This document shows positions 46,182 through 57,629 of a stretch of DNA of 64,000 bases, piece after piece; positions within the stretch are counted from its first letter, which is position 1; each line of letters opens with the position of its first letter. The DNA is taken from contig NC_079240.1 of assembly GCF_027921745.1 (NCBI RefSeq), forward strand, positions 1,977,001-2,041,000, read 5' to 3'. The translations under genes and the position numbers were made by a program. The stretch is from Schizosaccharomyces osmophilus (taxonomy: Eukaryota > Ascomycota > Schizosaccharomycetes > Schizosaccharomycetales > Schizosaccharomycetaceae). Below the pieces are notes generated by a model. It was not told where the DNA came from. It saw only the letters and a list, made by a program, of their open reading frames with translations, and did no database searches.

Positions 46182-46961
46182 TCACGCATTTATCGATTTA
46201 CTTCGCACGGATTTTGGCGAACGATGCTTGCGTTTTCTAGCTGGTGAAGGGATTGGAAATTCAGCAACAATCCTTGTTTCAACCGGCGAAAACTTTGGAT
46301 CTTCTTTTTTATGTTTTTCTACTGATTGAGAAGAGTTCTTGTCCTTATTTCCGTCCTTTTCGTTCAAAGACACAGAAGAACTTTTCTTATGCGACTTGGT
46401 GGCTGCGCTTTTTGATTTAGTGTCATCCGCAAGTTCACGTGGAGATTCTGGATGGCTATGCACATTTAATAAAGTAGAAAATATTGGAGAAGCAACAGGA
46501 AGCTCCTGTATGTTCGATTTTTCATCTACACTGGGAGTAAAGCAGGAATCCAAAGCGGAAAATAGTGTATGCAATAGAAACCCGGCAACGATACCAAGGA
46601 AAACGGCCCACGATAGCAAAACATACAATGGATAAAGGGTGACACCTACCATAAAAACAAAGCGAGCTGGTGCACGTATAAAGTACCAGTATACAGATTG
46701 TATCATGAGAATGGCAGGATCGGCAATGATCAATAGGAGCATCGTACTAGCTTTGATAAAGAACATAGAAATTGTTAGAAAAAGATAAATCCCTGGCAAG
46801 AGGATCCGTCGAAATATAGAGGCACTAATGCTCCATAAAACGACAAATGCAATATACAGAAAACCAGACATAATGTTCGTAAAATTCACCGTCCATTGTA
46901 AAAATCCTTTGCGTAGACCAGGAAGAAGTCCCTGAAATTTCTCTAAAATGGATTTATCCAT
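46182..46961 (-). CDS. Four-TM membrane protein with basic tail, unknown function
   Basis: 259 residues from an ATG at 46961. The first ~20 residues are amphipathic (KSILEKFQGLLPGLRKGFL). Four closely spaced hydrophobic segments follow to about residue 135 (around IMSGFLYIAFVVLWSI, ILLPGIYLFLTISMFFI, MLLLIIADPAILMI and YPLYVLLSWAVFLGIVAGFLL). The C-terminal ~125 residues are hydrophilic, Ser/Lys-rich and end in a nuclear-localisation-like basic cluster (PARKRKHRSPK). I recognise no family. The short paired hydrophobic hairpins recall proteins of the ER or lipid droplet such as promethin/LDO-type, but this is only a topological impression. Confidence 0.7.
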   Translation of the reverse strand: MDKSILEKFQGLLPGLRKGFLQWTVNFTNIMSGFLYIAFVVLWSISASIFRRILLPGIYLFLTISMFFIKASTMLLLIIADPAILMIQSVYWYFIRAPARFVFMVGVTLYPLYVLLSWAVFLGIVAGFLLHTLFSALDSCFTPSVDEKSNIQELPVASPIFSTLLNVHSHPESPRELADDTKSKSAATKSHKKSSSVSLNEKDGNKDKNSSQSVEKHKKEDPKFSPVETRIVAEFPIPSPARKRKHRSPKSVRSKSINA

Positions 46962-47693
46962 GGCTGCAAGTTCTCACAATGAACTTGGTTCAGTATAAAC
47001 AAACCTCATGTGACGCATGTTAGGGACTTCCATATAATTATAGAGACACTATTATATTATAGTATTATAAGTTTTTGACAAATTGAAATGAAGTACTTTC
47101 ATTATGTAAGGAACGCCTACTTTCAGATCTTTTAGTTCTTTTTGTTTTCAGGAAAATAAATATGAATATTAACAACATTGATATTCCTTGTCCTTGGAAT
47201 CGTTCATAATTGGTGGGTTACAATGTTACCTAATTTTGTACAGAAGAAAAATCCAAGTCAATTACAAGGGCAAGAAAGAAATATAGATTTGTACAGGCAA
47301 ATTGCAATACAAAAGGAAGCCCTCAGAAAGAAATCGAGGAAAGCAGAGTGATAGGACTAAAATCATTGAGAAATAATGTAAACTTCCTTTGTCTGCAAGA
47401 TGCTTCCATTGCACCTAGTCATTCACTCTTTTGTTCTTTACTGTCGAAAAATGACATAGAAACACCATTCAAGATCCCAACTTTTCATTTTATAGATGGC
47501 ATCGCTTATGATAATCTAAGATATTTCTTATAGGGCAATACTAAAAACAAGAAGTCGGCGATAACGAAGATATAGTGGATATAATCTGATCCTATAAAGA
47601 TTATAAAACGATTTACTATTCTTGCGTTTTCCCATTTTTAGTTATAACAAGGTCTTTTCTTGTACAGCATTTAATACAACACATACATACAAC
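46962..47693. other. Divergent intergenic region
   Basis: About 730 nt between the four-TM protein gene and the DUF1989 gene. The frame from 47622 opens with TTG and is a 5' extension of the latter. Nothing else seen. Confidence 0.4.
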
Positions 47694-48605
47694 ATGGCCC
47701 AAGATGTAACACCCACTATAGCTGCATCGTCCCAACGACCTGAAAGACAAAAATACAATGTCCCAAAACCAGTTCCTGCTTATTACCCACATTCGGGTTC
47801 TCCTATATATGCCGACAAAGAGTTGTACGCCCGTATTGCAAAGGCCCCTAAAAAATTAGTGGAAACTCATACTTGTGCTCCTCGTTCAGGTATCGCTGTT
47901 ACGATTCCTGCTAAGTCGGTGTTTCGTATCACTACACCAAAAGGTCCTCAGGTTTGTGATCTCAATATCTGGAACCTTCATAATCCCAGAGAACGCTTTT
48001 GGGCTGCTAGGACCCGTCAACTTCATTCCGCTCATGTTTCCACTTTTGACAGACTCTGGTCGAATTTGCCCTACCTGCGTCCCTTGGTTACCATCACTGC
48101 CGACTCTATGGAGGCTCGCCATGACGAGTGGGGAGGCCGAGTTCATGACACTTTAGGCACAAGATGTGATCCTTATGTAGACAAACTGATTTCGGGCATG
48201 GACAACGATTTACATTGCCATTCAAACCTAACAAGATCAGTCATGCCTTATGGCCTTACTGAATTCGATGTTCATGATGTCCTGAATGTCTTTCAAGTTA
48301 CTGGCTTGAACGAACACGATCAATATTTCATGGAAGCATGCCCAGCGACCCCTTCAGACTATTTTGAGTGCTTTGCTGAACAAGATCTCCTTATCGCTAT
48401 TAGCGCATGCCCTGGAGGCGACTTATCCCAATGGGGTTGGGGTGAAAATGAGGAAAGCACAAAGGAAAGCAAAATGGTTGATTGTTGTCGTCCCTTGGCG
48501 ATTGAAGTGCATCAATTACAAAACGAGAAAGACACTCTAAAATGTTGGAACCCTCCTCAATATATCAACTATAAGGGAAATCATGGTCTTCGTGGACCCC
48601 AATAA
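47694..48605 (+). CDS. DUF1989 / urea carboxylase-associated (UAAP) family protein
   Basis: 303 residues from the ATG at 47694 (MAQDVTPT). Central features are those of DUF1989: a beta strand IPAKSVFRITTPKGPQVCDL, the RLWSNLPYLRPLVTIT region, DPYVDKLISG, LHCHSNLTRSV, the PYGLTEFDVHDVLNVFQ motif and LLIAISACPGGDLSQW near the end. His and Cys residues in these blocks are probable ligands or catalytic residues. Bacterial members include carboxyguanidine deiminase subunits that act with urea/guanidine carboxylases. In fungi the role is not established to my knowledge. It converges with a fumarase-superfamily gene 217 nt away, which may point to shared nitrogen or amidine catabolism; this is inference. 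Its neighbours do not follow the conserved S. pombe block. Confidence 0.8.
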   Translation: MAQDVTPTIAASSQRPERQKYNVPKPVPAYYPHSGSPIYADKELYARIAKAPKKLVETHTCAPRSGIAVTIPAKSVFRITTPKGPQVCDLNIWNLHNPRERFWAARTRQLHSAHVSTFDRLWSNLPYLRPLVTITADSMEARHDEWGGRVHDTLGTRCDPYVDKLISGMDNDLHCHSNLTRSVMPYGLTEFDVHDVLNVFQVTGLNEHDQYFMEACPATPSDYFECFAEQDLLIAISACPGGDLSQWGWGENEESTKESKMVDCCRPLAIEVHQLQNEKDTLKCWNPPQYINYKGNHGLRGPQ

Positions 48606-48822
48606 ACCATTTCTGGGCTCGAACACTGCTTTTTCCATAATGCGAGCATATCCGTTTTGTAATGATGATATACAGACATGGTTAATTGAATACTTCGCGA
48701 AATAGCATTTTACAGCTTTTGGAATTGAGAAAGGAATATCTGCTACCTCAGCCTATTGCGAAGCTTCCTAGTAAAAGCTACAGTCATTACAAAAAGAGAG
48801 ATGGTGGTTCACTCATAAGTAT

Positions 48823-50160
48823 TTATTTCAAGACACGATCAATCATTGCCAAAGTTTGCCCTAAATAGTTCGCTGGGTTGACGAGGTCCAACACTTGCTT
48901 CTCTGTCAAGTGATCAGTGACTTTCTTTTCTTGTAGCAATACTTCTTCTAGAGACTGATCTTTCTCGTTGGCTTTTCTACATAATGAATAAACCAAATCG
49001 TGTGCTTCATCGCGCCCCAAAAACGACGCTAATTTCATCATCACCGCCTCGGAGGAAATGAGTCCTTTTGTCAAACTTAAATTAGTTTTCATTCTCTCGG
49101 GATTTACTTCTAAACCCTGAAGCACAAACACGGTGTGCTCTAATGCTTTTCCTGTCAGAGAAAATATCTCCGGTAAAACAATCCATTCAATTTCCCAAGT
49201 GCCAGTTGCGCGTTCATGGTCTTCTACCATAGCATCCAGCAAGGCCGCAACCTTTTGTCGTACACAAGATACGCAAGCTGTAATATATACACAGGAAATA
49301 GGGTTCCTTTTTTGGGGCATAGTGGATGATGATCCTCGGTTGACAATGTAGGGCTCACTCACTTCTCTTATTTCATTCTGCATCATCAATTTAACATCAC
49401 AGGCAAACTTACCCAAAGTGCCAGTGACAAGACCTAAGAAACATCCAGCTTCTGCAATCCGGTCTCGTTCTGTATGCCAAACAATTTCAGGAGGAGACAG
49501 TCCAAGTTCTTTCGCAAGTCGTTCCTGTACTTTTAGACCATTCTCTCCTAAAGAAGCAAGAGTCCCGCAAGCGCCGCCAAACTCCACGACGGAGAGACGT
49601 GGGACTAACTCATCCAAGCGCTGAATATGCCGACGGAACGTACAGAGGAGACGGGCCATCTTAAATCCAAACGTAATGGGAACTGCTTGCTGTAAATTAC
49701 TCCTTCCCACCATTGGTGTATCCTTGTATTTGCGAGACAAGGTTTCTGTAAGCTCAATGGCTTGCTCCAAAAAATACCGGATGATTTTGAAACTTTCTAG
49801 TATTTGTAGTATCGTAACTGTATCGGTAACATCCTGTGTAGTTGCACCCCAATGGCAATATTTCCCTGCATCTTCTCGACAAAGCTTTGAAATTTGATGT
49901 ACGACGCCCAATACGGGGTATCCGATGGTCAACGTTTCTTCTTCTAATTTTTTAAAATCAATATTCTTCACTTCGCATACGCGCCTAATTTCCTCTGCAG
50001 CTTCTTGTGGTATGAGTCCCAATGAAGCTTCTACTTTCGCTAGGGCTGACTCCCAATTTAAGTATTGCTGTGTGCGATATTCGTCCGACCAAATATGGCT
50101 AATTTTGGTTTCCCCAAAAATTCCCCGAAAGACAAAAGAATCAAAAACGCTCGTTGGCAT
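48823..50160 (-). CDS. Fumarase/aspartase superfamily lyase (adenylosuccinate lyase / CMLE-like)
   Basis: 445 residues from an ATG at 50160. Superfamily blocks: IWSDEYRTQQYLNWESALAKVEA, HWGATTQDVTDT with the catalytic-region Thr/Asp, GRSNLQQAVPITFG, and the signature GSSTMPQKRNPISC with the catalytic serine loop. The C-terminal domain with GLISSEAVMM resembles 3-carboxy-cis,cis-muconate cycloisomerase and adenylosuccinate lyase more than fumarase. S. pombe has an uncharacterised member of this type, recalled as SPBC8E4.05c, in addition to its true purine enzyme Ade8. The substrate is unknown. It converges on the DUF1989 gene, the only clear clue to its role. Confidence 0.85.
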   Translation of the reverse strand: MPTSVFDSFVFRGIFGETKISHIWSDEYRTQQYLNWESALAKVEASLGLIPQEAAEEIRRVCEVKNIDFKKLEEETLTIGYPVLGVVHQISKLCREDAGKYCHWGATTQDVTDTVTILQILESFKIIRYFLEQAIELTETLSRKYKDTPMVGRSNLQQAVPITFGFKMARLLCTFRRHIQRLDELVPRLSVVEFGGACGTLASLGENGLKVQERLAKELGLSPPEIVWHTERDRIAEAGCFLGLVTGTLGKFACDVKLMMQNEIREVSEPYIVNRGSSSTMPQKRNPISCVYITACVSCVRQKVAALLDAMVEDHERATGTWEIEWIVLPEIFSLTGKALEHTVFVLQGLEVNPERMKTNLSLTKGLISSEAVMMKLASFLGRDEAHDLVYSLCRKANEKDQSLEEVLLQEKKVTDHLTEKQVLDLVNPANYLGQTLAMIDRVLK

Positions 50161-51064
50161 TTCGATTAGAACAATATTATTTCAAGAACGAAATATCTTG
50201 CCAGAAGATGGAATCTTCGTAAATCATTTATGTTGAAAACTACATAAGTATGATTTCATCTTACTGCCGTCAAGTCATTCTACACTGAGAGAACCACGAG
50301 TAGAGGAAGAGTTTTGAATAAGCATTCAACTATTAAAAAAGTAAGTCTTGCCTCTTCATCGTAAGTCTTAGATAACCTGCCTGAGCAACACTAGAAAATA
50401 CGTTTCCAAAACTCAGAAACGAAGTTATGTCTCCTTTGACTTTTCAAAAGTAGCGTGAAAAAGTCTCTCAAGATAGCGGACTCTTTATTTGCATGAGTTT
50501 TGTTTTTGATGTGTTGGTCGCAGGTATTTTCTGAGACATCAAGTCCCATTAGCAGGTCCCTGTTCGTTGAATTTAGGATTTTAAAATATAATTATTCCTT
50601 TCATATTCTTTCCATAGAATTGACAATACGAAGTAAAGTATTCCCATTCTTGCTTTTCATCGTAATGTTTCCTTAATATAATATTTTGGGTAAGTCGCGT
50701 TGTTCAGAAAACCATCTGTTTGTGGGCATCTTTTGCTATAGATTAAAGCTGCTTTCGAATTGTATAAAGTCTTTCGATGCCAAAAAGCCTAGATTTGGAT
50801 GGCAGCTGGAGTATGGAAAGTACGCTCCACGCTAACATTGAAGCCTACCATTATCCAGAGGGACGAAACATCCGCTCTTCCTTTATCATATGTATTTTCT
50901 TTCTTTATATTTTACATAAAGTTAATCTTAATCACACACTAACTCCCATTTTTTCCACCAAAGAGACGAGTAACTTGTTACCTTCTGTCCAAGTTCAACA
51001 AGGGTACATCAATTCCAAGTCAACGATACAGCAAGAATCAAATCTTGTAAAAATTCCTGACATT
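50161..51064. promoter_or_regulatory. Divergent intergenic region, lyase / lsm8
   Basis: About 900 nt with promoters for both flanking genes. The frame at 50777-51163 runs into lsm8 exon 1 in another frame and is not a gene. No RNA gene seen. Confidence 0.4.
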
Positions 51065-51453
51065 ATGAGCTTGGCTGACTTTGTTGAAAGTAAGTACCTT
51101 TTTTTGAAAGAAAATATTGACACTGGTTATTGTGACAGAGAAAGTTCAAGTCATTACAAATGATGGGCGTGTTGTTTTAGGCTTCTTGCGAGGATTTGAC
51201 CATACAACAAATTTGATTCTTTCAGAGTCTATAGAAAGAATTATTACTTTAGACCAAGACGCAGAAACGATTCCTTTAGGTGTTTATTTGTTACGCGGTG
51301 AGAATGTGTACGTAACAACATGCGTTTTACAAGGAATAATGAGACGTGCTAACCTATTATAGAGCTATCGTTGGGCTGGTAAATGAAAGTTTGGACGCCG
51401 ATATTGATTGGGAAAAAATTCGGGGTGAGCCAATTCCTGATATTGTTCATTAG
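51065..51453 (+). CDS. lsm8: U6 snRNP protein Lsm8, three exons
   Basis: Exons 51065-51089, 51139-51307 and 51363-51453 give 94 residues, the S. pombe length. The first exon is only 25 nt (MSLADFVE plus one base). Donors are GTAAGT and GTACGT; the second branch is GCTAAC. The Sm fold is complete: Sm1 VQVITNDGRVVLGFLRGFDHTTNLIL and Sm2 VYLLRGENVAIVG, then DIDWEKIRGEPIPDIVH. Lsm8 defines the nuclear Lsm2-8 ring that binds the U6 snRNA 3' end and also takes part in nuclear RNA decay. Confidence 0.93.
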
Positions 51454-52126
51454 AGAGGATATGTATTCCGATAGAACTAAGCAAGGAATAATGTTTCTTG
51501 GTACCATAAACTATAAGAAAAAATGAGTTTTTGAATCTCAAATTTGAGGAATTGAGAATATGGCCTTGACTTTAATTCATCTGCCATTCCAACATGGATT
51601 TTTCCTCGATCTTGGTTAGGAAACGTAAAAGGAAACATGATTATTCAAAACAAGTATCCAAATGCATCTTCAGTGGAGCATATGCGTCCTGCACTCTTCT
51701 TTGACCTGCCCAATGTGTACTTTTCCGAGTTAGTTATTACCAATAACTTTGCACCGCTGGATATTTTTTTCAGATCATCGATAGAAATTCTTTTTCCCGT
51801 TTCAATATCTTAAACCATACCTATACAAGTCTTGTTTTACACATGTGAAAGCATGGTTGCATATGATGGGGACAGCCATGCGATCGAGCTTGCGTGATTC
51901 TCTTTTGCTTTTCTCTCTCTTTCTCAAAAAGAAAAATAGCTATTATTCAAAAGACATGATTGCAATGCTTCCTTCCTTGGACGAGAAAACTTCGTCATAC
52001 TGCATGCTGATTTGGGAATACAATGTTACCTGGCTAGGTTCAATTTTCTCCAACAAGCACAGGAAATGAAAACACACCTTTTGAACATAGTCATCCTGTT
52101 ATTTTGGAATTTTAATATCTGAAAAA
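51454..52126. other. lsm8-csl4 intergenic
   Basis: About 670 nt between tandem genes. Only short frames without features. Confidence 0.4.
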
Positions 52127-52746
52127 ATGAGTCTCGTTTTGCCTGGACAAACTGTCGCTAGAGGTGTTGCAAATGGCGAAGGCACAACCACCAAAGGCGA
52201 TTTTGTGATTTCAACTCGGGCTGGCATTTTTGATCCCAAGACAATCTCTGTTAGGTTCCCTGAAAAGATAGAAGAGACGGGAATATTACCGAAAGTTGGG
52301 TCTCTCGTTTTGGCTCGAGTGACAAGGATTAATGTTCGACAGGCTACCGTTAGCATAAGCGTTGTGGACGATATTTGTGTTAAAGAAGAATTTCAAGGAG
52401 TCATTCATGTTCAGGATATTCGTGCTAGTGAAAAAAATAAAGTGAAAGTCCAAAATTCTTTCCGACCAGGTGATATTGTTCGAGGTTTGGTGGTATGTAA
52501 ACTTATGAATTTCGATGAGTCGAATCTCTAAAATTGTTAACATTTAAAACTAATTATTGTAAATAGCTTTCTCTAGGAGATGGATCCGCTTATTTCTTGA
52601 CCACAGCGCGCAACGACTTGGGCGTTATTTTTGCCCAATCGAGTGAAACCGGTGAACAAATGTTCCCAGTTGACTATCAACATATGCAGACAGAATCCGG
52701 ATTCACTGAGCAAAGGAAATGCGCAAAGCCCGTTTTGGATGAGTAG
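52127..52746 (+). CDS. csl4: Exosome cap subunit Csl4, two exons
   Basis: Exons 52127-52492 and 52567-52746 (GTATGT donor, CTAAT branch, TAG acceptor) give 181 residues. The N-terminal domain [11 protein letters not shown] begins in the usual Csl4 way. A central S1 RNA-binding domain covers [21 protein letters not shown] to [10 protein letters not shown]. The C-terminal zinc-ribbon-like end has [25 protein letters not shown] and [16 protein letters not shown]. Csl4 is one of three cap proteins on the RNA exosome and couples RNA entry to the core. The intron splits the S1 domain just before the SLGDGSAY block. Confidence 0.93.
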
Positions 52747-53419
52747 AAGATCTCGTTTTCATTTTCTCTTCCTCTTTGATGTTATGATTCAGTCGTTTCT
52801 TATTTTTGTGGAATCGTCGGAATTTTTTAACGAAATAATCCTCCTCAATGGGATATTACGTCCATCTCTAGTTCTATCTCCTTGGATCTTTGTATAAGGA
52901 TCACTTAGTTTACGTTTTTTGTTCACTGTAATGTACAAATGGATATAATTTCAATGGATTCTGGTTTAATAAAATGGACACTTTTGGTAAAAATTAATAA
53001 AGTCGTTTATAATAGTGTACACACCATTTCTACAATAGGGCTTTGCTGTGTTGAGCAGAACATCTGTCCGATACAAGTTGTTGTATTTTGAAGAGCTTTT
53101 CCTCAAGATACATATCATTAATTAATTGAATTTAAAACAACTAATAGAAATTATTTATGCATACGCCTTTGCGTCTGCTTCTTCGGTCGACTTAATTTGG
53201 TACTAAGGTAAGAACACGAGATACCAATTAAGAGTATTTTTGTATTAAGAGCTTTACTTAGTAGTATGGAATCAAATGAATTCTCAATAAAAGAATTCAT
53301 TGCTGGATTCATTCCAAACTAGTGATTCTTGATATCAGACTTACTTGACCACTACCCAGATATACTTTAGTTTCAATTACCTGCAGGACGCCAAGTTTGG
53401 CCAAGTATTGTATTAAAAG
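52747..53419. other. csl4-vma8 intergenic
   Basis: About 670 nt; csl4 3' end and vma8 promoter. Nothing else seen. Confidence 0.4.
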
Positions 53420-54477
53420 ATGTCGTCTGGACAAAGAGAAAATGTATTTCCTACTAGAATGTATGGCATGTTTCGGCTGAAAAAGCACTAATAGACGTAG
53501 GACACTTACGGCGATGAAAACCCGTCTTAAGGGAGCTCAAACAGGTCATTCTTTACTAAAAAGAAAGTCTGAGGCTTTAAAAAAGCGATTTCGCGAGATC
53601 GTTATGCATATAGATCAGGTAAGCTACCTTTTACAAGACGCGAATTCAAACTATTCAGACACTTCTGTCATTGTTTGTCAGAAAGCCTGTTTAATACGGG
53701 TTTCATGTCATAAAGTCATTCGCAAACTGTGGAAATTTACAGGATAGTATCTAACATAGTCTACTCAAGGCGAAACATAAAATGGGTCGTGTCATGCAGA
53801 TAGCTGCTTTCTCAATGGCAGAAGTAGGTTTTGCGATGGGAAATAACATCAATTTTGAAGTGCAGCAATCCGTGAAGCAAGCGAGACTTAAAGTTCACTC
53901 AAAGCAAGAAAACATTAGCGGAGTTTTTCTTCCAGCATTTGAAACAAATCTTAATGAGAATATCGATGACTTTCAATTGACTGGTTTGGGTAGAGGAGGA
54001 CAACAAATTCAAAAAGCTCGACAAGTGTACGGAAAAGCCGTGGATACTCTCGTTCAATTAGCTTCCTATCAATCTGCATTCATTCTGTTGGGTGACGTTC
54101 TACAAACAACGAATCGACGTGTAAACTCAATTGAACATATCATCATTCCAAGACTTGAGAATACCATCAAGTATATTGAATCTGAGTTGGAAGAGCTTGA
54201 GCGTGAAGACTTTACTCGATTGAAGAAAGTCCAAAAGATTAAAGAAGAGAGAGAAGAGAATGAGGCCGTCGCAGATACTAAAGAGGCCGGTGCTAACGTA
54301 GTTCAGGCTACTTCAGATGGTGAAAAAGTAAAGCCTCCTTCTACTGAAGTTGGGAAGCAGTTTGTTTCAGAAACAGAGCAAAATACTGAGAAGGAAGATA
54401 CTTACTCACTTCCATCAACCTCTACTAACGTTTCTGATGATGATAAGGCTGATTCTGATGAAGACGTTATCTTCTAG
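53420..54477 (+). CDS. vma8: V-type ATPase V1 subunit D (Vma8), three exons
   Basis: Exons 53420-53460, 53501-53618 and 53770-54477 give 288 residues. The first exon encodes MSSGQRENVFPTR and is joined through a 40-nt intron (CTAAT branch) to TLTAMKTRLKGAQTGHSLLK, the hallmark of subunit D. The second intron has a CTAAC branch. The third exon starts AKHKMGRVMQIAAFSMAEV. The protein is a long antiparallel coiled coil forming the central rotor stalk. The tail after about residue 220 is acidic and variable. It drives proton pumping into the vacuole and Golgi by rotating within the V1 head. Confidence 0.94.
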
Positions 54478-55010
54478 ACGGCCGGAATTTCCTTCCTCGT
54501 CTTCGTTTCATGTTGATCAAACGCGGTTTCTCGTTTAATGCTTTTGTAATATCCCTTTTTAAAACTACCTTTTTAGTGCATAAAGGGTTTCTTGTTTTCT
54601 ACGAAGCATATTACTGACTCTTCCAAGTTATTTTATAAAACGACGTAATTTGGTGATTGTTGCTTCTTGCAAAATACTACTATTTGTTGATCTTTCTTTT
54701 AGCCTATTTAATGCCATATATAGAATTATCCTTAAGCTGATCTGATGAGGGACATGACTATATTTACATTTAATATACAACTATGCGTGCAAATTGAAAA
54801 AATGGTTGACATCGTTGTTCTATTACAAGGTTTCATTAGCATAATTTTTTATTTCAGAAAAAAAGCAATTTTTGTACCCTCAAAACCAAACTGATCTGAC
54901 CAATAAGCCAAACAAATACAAAGTATTCACTTTGGACAGTTCGTCATCTTATAAGAGAAACCATTAACCATAAGGCCTAAATCCTTTATTACTGAGAACA
55001 AGGCAAATAA
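54478..55010. terminator. Convergent 3' region vma8 / yme1
   Basis: About 530 nt of AT-rich sequence between convergent genes; no gene. Confidence 0.4.
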
Positions 55011-57166
55011 TCAAGTTAGTTTGGCTCTTGTAATATCTTTTTCGCCATTCATAACAAGTCTCATTTCCTCAGCAGTTAAATACTCGTAATCAACCAAAGC
55101 ATTAGCAACTGAATCGAGCTCTTTTTTGTGTGACTTTAAAAGTGAAAGGGCTCTTTGGTAAGCTGCTTCCAGTAAAGATTTGATTTCAGCTTCTACTATA
55201 GCTTTGGTGGTAGGGGAGAGAGAATCCAAATCTGCTTCAAGGCTGACAGGTCCTACTTGTTCCGACATGCCAAATTGAGTAACCATTCTTCTAGCAACAT
55301 GTGTTGCTTTGTCTATGTCATTATGAGCACCGGAGGTAATGTTATTTTTTCCGTAAAGTAACTCTTCAGCAGCGCGGCCTCCCATGGCAACGTCCATCAT
55401 AGCAAGATACTCATCCCGAGTCCAGCTATCCTTATCCATATCCGGAAGTGATATGGTCATACCAAGACTACTTCCTCGGGGCATGATCGTGGCCTTATAT
55501 GGTCGCATAGCATTTCTAGTTAGCAAAGCTACTAGTGCATGACCGCCCTCATGGTACGCAGTCATTAGTTTGCTCTCGGTGGTAATCACGGCGCTTTTTC
55601 TTTCAGCTCCCATTAATATCCTATCCTTAGACCACTCAAGATCCTGCATGGCGACATTAGAGCTATGATTCTTGCTAGCACGTACTGCCGCTTGATTAAC
55701 CAAGTTTGCTAAATCTGCTCCTGCAAATCCAGATGTACCTCGTGCTATGATACTGAGATCAGCAGTGTAGTCTAAAGGAACGTTTTGAGTGTGATGGCGT
55801 AGAATTGCCATACGTCCCCGAACATCAGGAAGAGGAACATGTATATGGCGGTCAAAGCGTCCAGGGCGTGTTAAGGCTGGATCAAGACTTTCGGGAAAGT
55901 TAGTAGCTCCAATGAATACAACAGGATGAGCTATATCATCGCTTTTGGAAAATCCGTCTAAATCTACCAGAAGCTGGTTCAAAGTTTGACGCATATGGGC
56001 AGCATCACGAGCATTCCTTTTTTGTCCTATGGCATCTAGCTCATCAATAAAAATGATTGCAGGTGCGTGTTTTCGAGCGGCTATAAAAAGCTCCCGAACT
56101 CTTTTGGCACCGACGCCGACATACATTTCGTCAAACTGGCTCCCACTCATAAAAAAGAAAGGAACATTAGCTTCGCCAGCAACAGCACGGGCAAGCATGG
56201 TTTTTCCAGTTCCCGGTGGTCCGGTCAATAAAACACCTCGAGGGAGCTTTCCTCCAAGTCTCGTAAAATGAGTAGGATCCTTCAAAAAATCGACAATTTC
56301 TTCAAGTTCTTCCTTTGCTTCGTCCACGCCTTGCACATCCGAGAAGCGGACATCAATAGAACGTTCCTCAATTGGTTCTTGTTCAGCAGAGTTGGACATG
56401 ATATTATTGAGGCCGGAAGTTTCAGCGAAGATACTAACTCCAAGCAAGACAAAATAGGAGGCAACACTGATACCAGCAATAAATTTGAAAATGCGAAAAA
56501 ACTTCGTAAAGCGAGGCTCATCGACCACGACGTACATTGGAGTTTTACTGCTTGAACCCAGAGTAGATGACAGAGGAGGAGTAGAATACATTGGGTGCAT
56601 AGAAGGTTGCGTTGCATGTGCAGAAGAATGTAAGTTTTGCATAGTTTCGGCGGGTTTCATGAATTCGTTCGAAGTTTTTGGATAAGAGTTTAAGTTGGTT
56701 TTTAAATAAGGGGGGAAGGATGATGGTAAGTTATGATTATGAGATAGCTTTAGCAAAGCTTCTTGATAATATCGATCACATATCGAATTCCTGGCTACTC
56801 CTTTAGTTTCGTAGCGATGCTGGATTGCTTCGGGATATAAATTAGATAATTCCTTGTATAGCCGGGCCTGAAAATAAGGGTCAGACAAATTTTCGTTCGC
56901 TAACTGTTCATAGTCTTCCAGTTTTTTTCGTTTACTGGGGTGTAAACCAGCAGCTATCGAGTAGTTGCGGTTTCGCCAAATGAAATTTGAAAAAGGAGCC
57001 CATTGAAGCCGTCGACATCCAGTGTACAGAAATCGGTTGACGCCCTATCATAATTAGTTAATAAGCCAAACAAAACTTGACCAACGGTATATTTGACGAT
57101 TCCAATTCTATTCCTGGCTTCTGTTCAACTTACGATTAAAGGCAGTGAATGCAAGACTCTTGACAT
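55011..57166 (-). CDS. yme1: Mitochondrial i-AAA protease (Yme1/FtsH family)
   Basis: Exons 57166-57134 and 57044-55011 (GTAAGT donor, ACTAAT branch, GATAG acceptor) give 688 residues. Exon 1 is just 11 codons ([11 protein letters not shown]) and starts a mitochondrial presequence. One membrane span (about 198-217, [20 protein letters not shown]) is followed by the AAA module: Walker A GPPGTGKT (about 286-293), Walker [12 protein letters not shown] and an SRH with RPGRFDRH. The metalloprotease domain has HEGGH as its zinc site. Single-span FtsH proteins with this plan are i-AAA enzymes facing the intermembrane space. They degrade Cox2 and unassembled inner membrane proteins. Confidence 0.92.
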
Positions 57167-57446
57167 AGAATTTATAACAAACCTATCTCTTTATTTCCTA
57201 TATTGCTCTTCTACTCGGTTGGGATCAACAACTTGAAATTATCGTTCTTTTTAGAAATCCTGCGTAGTATGAATATATCTGGGAAGTTGAATTTTAAAGA
57301 ATGCTAAACTAGGTAACAGGGTAAATATCATAGTATACACATTGAATTATATTAATTACTAGAACTGTGGACCAGATGATTAGAATTGTTTATACATTAG
57401 TTCAATCTAAATTATAATTAAAATGGGTCGATAGGGGGATAAAAAT

Positions 57447-57629
57447 TCAATCTTCGAACGAACTGGTTTTGAGCTGGAAGAAAAAGTTGTCAATGACAGG
57501 TAGGCGCTTATACAAAGCATTCTCCATGAAGCGAAGAGCCTTTTTCGACGCCCAAAGTCTGCGCATGTGTAGAAAACTGAAGAAGCTCATCATAAGTAAG
57601 AACAAACAGTCAAGTAAAACTTTTTGCAA
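57447..57629 (-). CDS. Orphan exon-like ORF, hydrophobic then basic
   Basis: An open frame of about 60 codons, extending slightly upstream without an ATG at its 5' end (it begins NQIRQLQKVLLDCL). It has one hydrophobic stretch (LFLLMMSFFSFLHM), then a basic segment ending in a stop. It reads like the C-terminal exon of a membrane protein. It may belong with the frame at 57764-58246 on the same strand, although I could not find a convincing intron between them. Plausible families include peroxisomal Pex11-type proteins, but this is only an impression of the hydrophobic pattern. Confidence 0.3.
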   Translation of the reverse strand: MQKVLLDCLFLLMMSFFSFLHMRRLWASKKALRFMENALYKRLPVIDNFFFQLKTSSFED

